The position numbers and the translations under genes were made by a program. Positions 32,892-38,480 of a stretch of DNA of 38,480 nucleotides are shown here, piece after piece. This DNA comes from Bacteroidota bacterium. GTDB lineage: Bacteria > Bacteroidota > Ignavibacteria > UBA10030 > UBA8401. The stretch covers positions 1 to 38,480 of the forward strand of contig JAGWND010000005.1 in assembly GCA_028873075.1 (NCBI GenBank), given 5' to 3'. Below the pieces are notes generated by a model. The model saw only the letters and a list, made by a program, of their open reading frames with translations. It searched no databases and had not been told where the DNA came from. Each line of letters begins with the position of its first letter. Position 1 is the first letter of the stretch.

Positions 32892-34067
32892 GTGAACGCT
32901 GTCGCTGAACTTCTTGCCGATCTGGTGGCAATTCCAAGCATGAATCCGATGGGGCGGAGTCGAAACGGAATGTCGAATGCCTCGCCGCTTTTCGGCGGGG
33001 AATATTCCGAGCAAAATCTTGCCGATTATCTTGCTTCCTGTTTACGCCGACATCACATCGATGTTGAAATACAGGCATGTGCGACTCGCCTTGAAGGTGA
33101 GTCGCACATCATGCGCCCGAACGTTCTCGGACGCATTGACGTGAACGCCCCGCGCACGTTGTTGCTTGATGCGCACATGGATACGGTTCAAGCCGAGAAC
33201 ATGCCGACACCGTTTACTCCTGTTGTTAAGGAGGGGAAGCTGTACGGCAGAGGTGCGTGCGATACGAAAGGATCAATTGCGGCGTTTCTTTCCGCTGTTA
33301 CCGAAACACTTCGTAACAACCAATTCACGTGGAATGTGTTGCTGTTGTTTACTTCTGATGAAGAATATGGTTTCACGGGAGCGCGCGAGGCGATGCAGCG
33401 CAGATTGAAAGCGGATGCCGGTATCACCGGTGAACCGACGCAGCTTCGCATTATTCGTGCGCACAAAGGCGTTGTACGCTGGCACATCCGTACGCGCGGC
33501 GTTGCGGCCCACGCGGCATATCCCGAGCGCGGCGAGAATGCGATTTATACAATGGCCTCCGTTGTATCACGCCTTCAACGGTATGCGGAGGAATTGCTTC
33601 ACTTGACGCCGCACCCTGTTCTTGGAACTCCAACGCTGAGTGTCGGAGTCATTGAAGGCGGCGAGGCGGTGAACGTTGTTCCGGCTTCATGCCGGATTGA
33701 AATAGACCGCCGCTCGCTTCCCGGCGAGACAACGGAAAGCATTCTTCAGCCTGTGCATGCATTACTGCGCGACCTTCCGGCAGTGGACGATGAACCCCCG
33801 TATCTTGTTGCTGCCGGAATGGAGGTTGCAGAACATGCAGAAGTTGTTCGAAGATTGTCTGAAGCAATTCATTCTGTTACAGGCGATGTGAATATCGAAC
33901 CGGCGAGCTATGCTACAAACGCAGGAACATTCAATGCTGCGGGAATTCCGACTGTTGTTTTTGGTCCCGGGAATATCGCCCAAGCCCATACGAATGCGGA
34001 ATTTATTGAACTCAACGAAGTGGAGCAAGCTGCTGCCATTATCAAACATTTGTTGACAACGCACTAA
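32892..34067 (+). CDS. M20-family metallopeptidase/deacylase (ArgE/DapE-like)
   Basis: 391 aa from GTG 32892, which follows AAGGAAGGA; the listed 32856 start lies inside the cyclase gene. Zinc-site landmarks are in order: LLDAHMDTV (His), GRGACDTKGS (Asp), SDEEYGFTGA (Glu-Glu), GITGEPT (Glu) and QAHTNAEF (His). The dimerisation insert starts near VRWHIRTRGVAAHAAYP. Such enzymes remove acetyl or succinyl groups from amino acids. Paired with the racemase-like gene at 29844 it could complete D-to-L amino acid conversion through an N-acyl intermediate. A 33-base palindrome lies within the gene near residues 62-73. Confidence 0.92.
   Translation: MNAVAELLADLVAIPSMNPMGRSRNGMSNASPLFGGEYSEQNLADYLASCLRRHHIDVEIQACATRLEGESHIMRPNVLGRIDVNAPRTLLLDAHMDTVQAENMPTPFTPVVKEGKLYGRGACDTKGSIAAFLSAVTETLRNNQFTWNVLLLFTSDEEYGFTGAREAMQRRLKADAGITGEPTQLRIIRAHKGVVRWHIRTRGVAAHAAYPERGENAIYTMASVVSRLQRYAEELLHLTPHPVLGTPTLSVGVIEGGEAVNVVPASCRIEIDRRSLPGETTESILQPVHALLRDLPAVDDEPPYLVAAGMEVAEHAEVVRRLSEAIHSVTGDVNIEPASYATNAGTFNAAGIPTVVFGPGNIAQAHTNAEFIELNEVEQAAAIIKHLLTTH
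33077..33109. repeat. 33-base near-perfect palindrome inside the M20 gene
   Basis: Two 16-base arms, ATGTGCGACTCGCCTT and AAGGTGAGTCGCACAT, flank a single G. Only one of 16 pairs is imperfect and it forms a G-U pair in RNA. In the protein it encodes the stretch around CATRLEGESHIM, between a beta strand and the LLDAHMDTV metal motif. Such a long stem in coding sequence is unexpected and resembles a mobile palindromic element tolerated in frame. Confidence 0.75.
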
Positions 34068-34085
34068 GGAGTTATAAAGAGCATT

Positions 34086-34913
34086 ATGAATCTCGGTAAA
34101 GAAATCCGTCTGAAAAAAATCTGGAAACATGAACGCGCGGTCATTATTCCCTTCGATCACGGACAATACGGCGGCGTGCCTTCAGGATTGGAAAATCCTT
34201 TGCAGTTGACCGAGCGCATTGCACGAACTTCCGCTGATGCGATTCTTGTAACGCCGGGGGTGCTGCGATCGGTTGTTCCTGCGGTGAACAACCTCGGCAT
34301 CGTGCTGCGGCTCGACGGCGGTTTCACAAAATACACACAAGTTGCCGGAGATTACGAGCAGGTATGCAGCATCGAATATGCCGTGCAGTCGGGCGCCGAT
34401 GCCGGAATCGTGTTCACCTTTGTCGGTACACCGTTCGATGCGAAATCGTTGGGCCGTTTGGGTGCTGTTGCGGAAAAGGCTGAACAGTGGGGGCTGCCGT
34501 TGATTTCGGAAGTACTTCCCCCAAGCCTGCTCAATAATCATTTCGAGAGGGAAATTTTTGAGCCGGCCGTGAACGGAGAAAGCTTGGAAGTAGAAACCCG
34601 CGTTGTCAGCCGCATCGCTGCAGAACACGGCGCCGATGTCGTGAAAACCCGATATGCTGGAAATGTGATTGCCTTTCGGGGCGTTGTCGAATCGTGCGGG
34701 GCAAAAGTGATCGTTGCAGGAGGGCCCAATGTACAACAGGGAAATGCAGCGCTCCTTTCTTTTGCTCATGACTGCGTTGAAGCAGGCGCTGCCGGCATTG
34801 TCTTCGGCAGAAATGTGTGGCAGCATCCAAAGATGGAAAAATTAATTGCCGCGCTGTGTGCTATTGTTCATGAAAATGAATCTGTGCATAGCGCGCTGAA
34901 ACTTTTAAAGTAG
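34086..34913 (+). CDS. DhnA/FbaB-type class I aldolase (copy 2)
   Basis: A 275-aa TIM-barrel aldolase. IIPFDHGQYGG is the N-terminal signature, the Schiff-base Lys is in ADVVKTRYAGN (Lys187), and GIVFGRNVWQHP closes the barrel exactly as in the copy at 25200. The middle of the two proteins differs strongly, so they are old paralogues likely to act on different keto-sugar phosphates or deoxy-sugar acids. AAGGAG precedes ATG 34086. It stands directly before the corrinoid methyltransferase genes, suggesting that its substrate or product is part of the same pathway. Confidence 0.9.
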   Translation: MNLGKEIRLKKIWKHERAVIIPFDHGQYGGVPSGLENPLQLTERIARTSADAILVTPGVLRSVVPAVNNLGIVLRLDGGFTKYTQVAGDYEQVCSIEYAVQSGADAGIVFTFVGTPFDAKSLGRLGAVAEKAEQWGLPLISEVLPPSLLNNHFEREIFEPAVNGESLEVETRVVSRIAAEHGADVVKTRYAGNVIAFRGVVESCGAKVIVAGGPNVQQGNAALLSFAHDCVEAGAAGIVFGRNVWQHPKMEKLIAALCAIVHENESVHSALKLLK

Positions 34914-34929
34914 AAAAAGGGAAGCTCTC

Positions 34930-36096
34930 ATGGCGTCTACATCAACTGGACAATCCTCGCAACGGAGAATGAAAGCGATAACCCCGCGCGAACGGATACT
35001 CACCGCAATGCGGCGCGGAATTCCGGACCGCGTTCCTGTTATTCCCGACATTTCGAACATGGTTCCCGTGCGCCTCACGAGAAAACCGTTCTGGGATATT
35101 TATTTGCACGAAGACCCGCCGTTAGACGAGGCGTATCTTCATGCGGTGCGGTACTTCGGAATGGATGGATGGTATGTGTACGACAATGCAACGATGAGCG
35201 AAGAGCCGAAGTGGCACACACACATCGTCGAATCATTGGCAGATGAACTGCACGTGAGGAAATGGATCGAGACGCCGTTCGGCACACTTGAACAAATGAT
35301 CTGCTATCCTGTTGACAACCCTCCGTGGGAAATGAGCGGGATGATCAAAGATATCAAGGAAGATCTTCCAAAGCTCAGGTGGTACATGGAGCAACGGCCT
35401 CTCGACGTGCTGTTCCGGAATCGGCAGAAAATCGGCGACGCGGGAATTTACGGCATCGCGATTGAAACGTTCATGGGATTCTGGGTCTGGGTGCGGGACG
35501 GCGGCTCAATGCAGGCGATTCAGGATTTCTTTCAATTCCCGGAATTGATGCCGGAAGTTCACAAATTCTATTGCGACTTTGTAGAAAATGCGGCGCACCG
35601 CATCGTGAAAGAAAAGCCTGATGAAATTCTTATTGCAGGCTCCTCGTCCTCACTCAGCCTCAGCTCTCCCAAGATTTATAAGGAGTTCGATCTCCCTGTA
35701 ATACAGCTCATCGGCTCGCTGTGCAAAGAGGAAGGTATTATTTGTCATCAGCACACATGCGGCAGGTCGCGGCAAATCGTGGAGATCAATTACCACGAAA
35801 CCGATGTCAACGTGATGGAACCGCTTGAGCGCCCTCCCGGCGGCGATGTTGACCTTGCTGAGGTGAAAAAAAAATTCGGCGATAAGTTTTGTCTCAAAGG
35901 GAATGTCAACACGTTCGAAACAATGTTGAATGGAAGCGTGAAGGATGTCGAGCGCGAAGCGAAAGCTTGTATTGATGCAGCGGCTGCTGGAGGCGGGTTC
36001 ATTCTCTCGACGGGCGACCAGTGTGGCCGCGACACACCTGACGAGAATCTCTTTGCACTTATCGAGGTCGCAAAAACGTACGGAGCATATTTATGA
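34930..36096 (+). CDS. UroD-family corrinoid methyltransferase, MtaA-like
   Basis: 388 aa of the uroporphyrinogen-decarboxylase/MtaA/CmuA family. The zinc motif of methylcobamide methyltransferases is present as HTC (His275, Cys277) with Cys365 in STGDQCGRD, in the expected HxC-Xn-C arrangement. This separates it from true UroD. Such proteins move a methyl group from a corrinoid protein to a thiol or pterin acceptor. The acceptor here is unknown; tetrahydrofolate is likely if the host is not a methanogen. The corrinoid protein gene follows 60 bases later and the MtaB-like gene after it. Confidence 0.9.
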   Translation: MASTSTGQSSQRRMKAITPRERILTAMRRGIPDRVPVIPDISNMVPVRLTRKPFWDIYLHEDPPLDEAYLHAVRYFGMDGWYVYDNATMSEEPKWHTHIVESLADELHVRKWIETPFGTLEQMICYPVDNPPWEMSGMIKDIKEDLPKLRWYMEQRPLDVLFRNRQKIGDAGIYGIAIETFMGFWVWVRDGGSMQAIQDFFQFPELMPEVHKFYCDFVENAAHRIVKEKPDEILIAGSSSSLSLSSPKIYKEFDLPVIQLIGSLCKEEGIICHQHTCGRSRQIVEINYHETDVNVMEPLERPPGGDVDLAEVKKKFGDKFCLKGNVNTFETMLNGSVKDVEREAKACIDAAAAGGGFILSTGDQCGRDTPDENLFALIEVAKTYGAYL

Positions 36097-36111
36097 AGCA
36101 ATGTCTCACGG

Positions 36112-36124
36112 CGGCTTCAAGCCG
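36112..36124. promoter_or_regulatory. Short hairpin between MtaA-like and MtaC-like genes
   Basis: CGGCTT-C-AAGCCG is a perfect inverted repeat in the 60-base gap. The TTCAA centre mirrors the TTGAA centre of the palindrome at 33077-33109. No T run follows, so it may be a palindromic repeat element or an RNA-processing stem rather than a terminator. Confidence 0.4.
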
Positions 36125-36156
36125 TCCGGCATTTAGCTATCACGAAGGAATAAACT

Positions 36157-36792
36157 ATGGAAGAACTTAAGCGACTCGCTGAATTTTTAGAAAACGGCTA
36201 CGCTGATCGCGTTGCACAACTCACACAGGAGCTTCTGGACAACAACGTCGGGCCTCAAATAATTCTCAATGAAGGACTCATCCCCGGAATGGCTGTCGTG
36301 GGCGAGAAAATGAGAAAAGGAGAAATGTTTTTGCCGGAAGTGCTCCAATCTGCAGCGGCGATGTACGAATCGTTGAAGATTCTTAAGCCGCAGCTGGTGG
36401 AGCAAGGGCTAAAACCAATCGGAAAAGTTTTAATGGGAACGGTGAAAGGCGATATGCACGATATCGGGAAAAATTTAGTCGGCATTTTGCTGCAAGGGGC
36501 AGGATTCGAGATTATAGATCTCGGTGTAAATGTCCCTCCGCAGAAATTTGTCGAAGCGCTCGGCACGCATCATCCTCCTATCCTCGGCATCTCTGCAATG
36601 TTGACAACGACGATGTTGAATATGAAAACGACGATTGACGCTATTGCCAATGCCGGACTTCGCGAGGGTGTGAAAATCATTGTCGGCGGCGCACCGGTGA
36701 GCCAAAAGTTCGCCGATGACATCGGCGCCGACGGCTATGCACGCGATGCTGTGAGGGCCGTGGATAAAGTGAAAGAACTGTTAGCGCTATGA
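36157..36792 (+). CDS. Corrinoid-binding methyl-carrier protein, MtaC-like
   Basis: A 211-aa two-domain B12 protein. The N-terminal helical cap spans about 1-88. The Rossmann-type corrinoid domain carries GDMHDIGKN (Asp99, His101, Gly104), where His101 is the predicted lower cobalt ligand, followed by SAMLTTT and VGGAPV, which contact the nucleotide tail. It shuttles a methyl group between the two methyltransferases encoded on either side. GAAGGA precedes ATG 36157. It overlaps the MtaB-like gene by ATGA, which supports one-to-one production of the two subunits. Confidence 0.95.
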   Translation: MEELKRLAEFLENGYADRVAQLTQELLDNNVGPQIILNEGLIPGMAVVGEKMRKGEMFLPEVLQSAAAMYESLKILKPQLVEQGLKPIGKVLMGTVKGDMHDIGKNLVGILLQGAGFEIIDLGVNVPPQKFVEALGTHHPPILGISAMLTTTMLNMKTTIDAIANAGLREGVKIIVGGAPVSQKFADDIGADGYARDAVRAVDKVKELLAL

Positions 36793-38162
36793 ACAGAATT
36801 TTTTCTACACTTTCCGCTACGCATGCGTCTGATCTGATGTTCGGGAAAGCCCCCGTACCGGTGCGCTGCGGCTTTGGTTTAGAGCTTGGCGGCGGAAAGG
36901 TATTCCCCGAAATCAACTTCACGCTTCCGACAATGCTGCTCGATGAGGAAAGTTGGCAGTCGGTCGTCGCACAGTACGAAGAAACCGGGGAAATGATAGA
37001 GCGAGCGGCAAAGAGACTTCATCTTCCGGGCTTGATGGTGGAATTCGAACTGCTTCCTCCGATGACGGAACGCCCCGAGTGGGGAGCGGAAATCACAGCG
37101 CTACTGCACAAGCATCTTCAGCAGGCAAATGAAAATTACGGACTGCGCAGCGCACTGCGCGTTACGCCGACAGATATTCGGGATGTTAATCGTCCGCCGA
37201 AATTGCGAACAGGGGAAGAATGGGAAACACTGCGGCAATCTTTTCTTCAGTGTGCCGGTGCCGGGGCAGATGTGCTTTCAATTGAATCGGTCGGCGGAAA
37301 AGAAGTAAACGACGAGGCGATGCTCTATGGAGATGTTGCCGGCGTTATCTTTGCTCTCGGTGTATTGGCGCCGAGAGATATGGAGTTCCTGTGGAATGAG
37401 ATCGTCTCGATTTGTTCGACGCACAACCTTATTCCCGGCGGCGATTCGGCGTGCGGATTTGCCAACACGGCAATGCAGCTTGCATCGCAGGGGATGCTGC
37501 CCGAAGTGTTTGCCTCTGTCATTCGTGCGGCGAGCGCTGTTCGAAGTCTTGTGGCGTACGAATGCGGTGCATACGGACCCTCAAAAGATTGTGCCTACGA
37601 AGGTCCCATCATAAAAGCGATCACCGGCGCGCCGATTGCGATGGAAGGAAAGTCTGCCAGCTGCGCGCACTTTAGTCCGGTGGGAAATGTCGCCGCGGCG
37701 ATGTGCGACTTGTGGAGCAACGAGTCCGTGCAAAATATCAGGCTTCTCTCAGGCTCTGCGCCGGAAGCGTATCTGGAACTTCTTGCGTACGATTGCAGGC
37801 TGTTCAACATGGCGCTTGAGAAAGGAACGGAACAGGCGTATCAAAATTTGTTGGTCGAATCGGATATTCATATAAGCCCGCAAGCGTTCGTGCTTTCGCC
37901 GTCATCGGCAATCAGAATTGCTTCGGCAATTGTGAAAGAGCGGACGCATTACCGGCAAACTGTCGCGGCGGCACGGGAAGCAGCCGCCATTATCAACGAA
38001 GCGGCGGCGAATGCTGTTCTTGTTCTTTCCACGAAAGAGCGTTCATGGCTTGACCGCATCGGCAAAGAACTTGCGTCGCTTCCCGATGAAGAAAACACGC
38101 TCACCGATTTGATGAAGAGAAAGTACGGTCATCTTTTCTTGTATGAAAGTTATGGATTATGA
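36789..38162 (+). CDS. mtaB: Methanol:corrinoid methyltransferase MtaB homologue
   Basis: 457 aa, close to the 461 aa of the Methanosarcina enzyme. The three zinc ligands known from MtaB (Glu164, Cys220, Cys269) have counterparts within two residues: LSIESVGG (Glu166), GGDSACGF (Cys222) and GPSKDC (Cys268). Family hallmarks AYEGP and AMEGKSASCAHFSP are also present. The enzyme activates methanol, or a related methyl donor, and methylates the corrinoid protein encoded just upstream. Position in a sugar-catabolic region, with aldolases and mannosidase, leaves open a methoxylated sugar substrate. No reductive activase gene is visible in the window. Confidence 0.94.
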   Translation: MNRIFSTLSATHASDLMFGKAPVPVRCGFGLELGGGKVFPEINFTLPTMLLDEESWQSVVAQYEETGEMIERAAKRLHLPGLMVEFELLPPMTERPEWGAEITALLHKHLQQANENYGLRSALRVTPTDIRDVNRPPKLRTGEEWETLRQSFLQCAGAGADVLSIESVGGKEVNDEAMLYGDVAGVIFALGVLAPRDMEFLWNEIVSICSTHNLIPGGDSACGFANTAMQLASQGMLPEVFASVIRAASAVRSLVAYECGAYGPSKDCAYEGPIIKAITGAPIAMEGKSASCAHFSPVGNVAAAMCDLWSNESVQNIRLLSGSAPEAYLELLAYDCRLFNMALEKGTEQAYQNLLVESDIHISPQAFVLSPSSAIRIASAIVKERTHYRQTVAAAREAAAIINEAAANAVLVLSTKERSWLDRIGKELASLPDEENTLTDLMKRKYGHLFLYESYGL

Positions 38163-38480
38163 GTACATTGCTTGAAGTTCTTTCCCGCGCAGGCACGATC
38201 TGCACCACATCTCCGCACATCAAGGTTGAACAGACGGTTGCCGATGAGCTGATGTCAAGTGTCAGCACTCATGCGCATATCGAACAAGCACACGGGCTGA
38301 GTGCGCCGGCGGGAACGGTGCGCATTGCGGTAGTGCAGGATCAATCACAATGGAAAACGATCCACAAAGCGCTGGATGGGAAAGAGGATTGGATGCTGGC
38401 ACGTCTTCGCCCCGGAGAAGGCATCGAATTGCTGACATCTCGCCCGCATCTGCTCTATCAACTTTTTACTTTCGCGGTAG
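38159..38480 (+). CDS. Unknown protein, truncated by the window end
   Basis: Starts by ATGA overlap with the MtaB-like gene and runs 107 codons off the right edge. The N-terminus is soluble, beginning MSTLLEVLSRAGTICTT. A TVRIAVVQD strand, then EGIELLTSRPHLLYQLFTF, vaguely recalls the small N-terminal domain that precedes some glycoside hydrolase barrels, where a GIxIxG...LLYALF pattern occurs. This is weak. Its tight coupling implies a role with the methyltransferase set or the same substrate. Confidence 0.6.
   Translation, partial: MSTLLEVLSRAGTICTTSPHIKVEQTVADELMSSVSTHAHIEQAHGLSAPAGTVRIAVVQDQSQWKTIHKALDGKEDWMLARLRPGEGIELLTSRPHLLYQLFTFAV

Noticed and set aside
34930-36096. True uroporphyrinogen decarboxylase (HemE)
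   Set aside because: The HxC-Xn-C zinc motif and the adjacent corrinoid protein and MtaB homologue point to a methyltransferase; no heme genes are near.
36097-36156. Cobalamin riboswitch upstream of the MtaC-like gene
   Set aside because: The gap is only 60 bases, far too short, and no B12-box-like sequence is seen there or before 34930.
1-38480. CRISPR arrays, tRNA or rRNA genes, transposases or phage genes
   Set aside because: No regularly spaced repeats, cloverleaf-like sequences, transposase or integrase motifs were found by eye.

Overview
The window is about 38 kb of accessory, catabolism-rich bacterial DNA. Every gene I accept lies on the + strand. The base composition is mid-GC, and genes are tightly packed, many joined by 4-base ATGA stop/start overlaps. 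No rRNA, tRNA, ribosomal protein or other taxonomic marker is present. Secreted Asp-box beta-propellers, Tat-exported and Sec-exported carbohydrate enzymes and corrinoid methyltransferases fit an uncultured anaerobic or facultative heterotroph, perhaps of the FCB/Ignavibacteria type. That placement is inference only.

Layout. (1) 57-4915: a six-gene run of SDR, metallo-beta-lactamase-fold protein without its metal motif, SDR, an uncharacterised Cys-rich protein, an acetoacetate-decarboxylase-family protein and a CtBP-like D-2-hydroxyacid dehydrogenase. It looks like a small-molecule acid/ketone pathway. (2) 4916-5226: a 311-base gap with a near-consensus sigma70 promoter, an overlapping inverted repeat and a possible gene remnant on the - strand. 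(3) 5227-12755: IclR regulator, xylose-isomerase-like TIM barrel, Tat-exported GH15-like glycosidase, Old Yellow Enzyme homologue, DUF4432 aldose-epimerase-like protein and a Gfo/Idh/MocA oxidoreductase. (4) 12846-15719: class III aminotransferase and a double amidohydrolase whose first half has lost its metal ligands. (5) 15716-21365: a two-gene secreted module, Asp-box propeller plus polysaccharide-lyase-like toroid protein, present twice in tandem. (6) 21362-28419: PfkB sugar kinase, GH38 alpha-mannosidase, class I DhnA-type aldolase, a second Gfo/Idh/MocA enzyme and mannose-6-phosphate isomerase. (7) 28562-34067: a double ferritin-like diiron protein, an enolase-superfamily enzyme resembling N-succinylamino acid racemase, a DHODH/PreA-like flavoprotein with a small 2[4Fe-4S] ferredoxin, a cyclase-family hydrolase and an M20 peptidase/deacylase. 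(8) 34086-38480: a second DhnA-type aldolase followed by a complete three-part corrinoid methyl-transfer set (MtaA-like, MtaC-like, MtaB-like) and a truncated unknown gene.

How it may work together (inference). Exported glycosidase and lyase-like proteins attack an external glycan; GH38, the kinase, the isomerase, the oxidoreductases and the aldolases process the released sugars. The B12-dependent set could remove a methyl group from methanol or from a methoxylated product and pass it to C1 metabolism. The joint presence of a methanol-type methyltransferase set and mannose/sugar-acid enzymes is the most interesting feature of the window. The duplicated secreted module, the pseudo-enzyme halves and a 33-base near-perfect palindrome inside a coding sequence come next.
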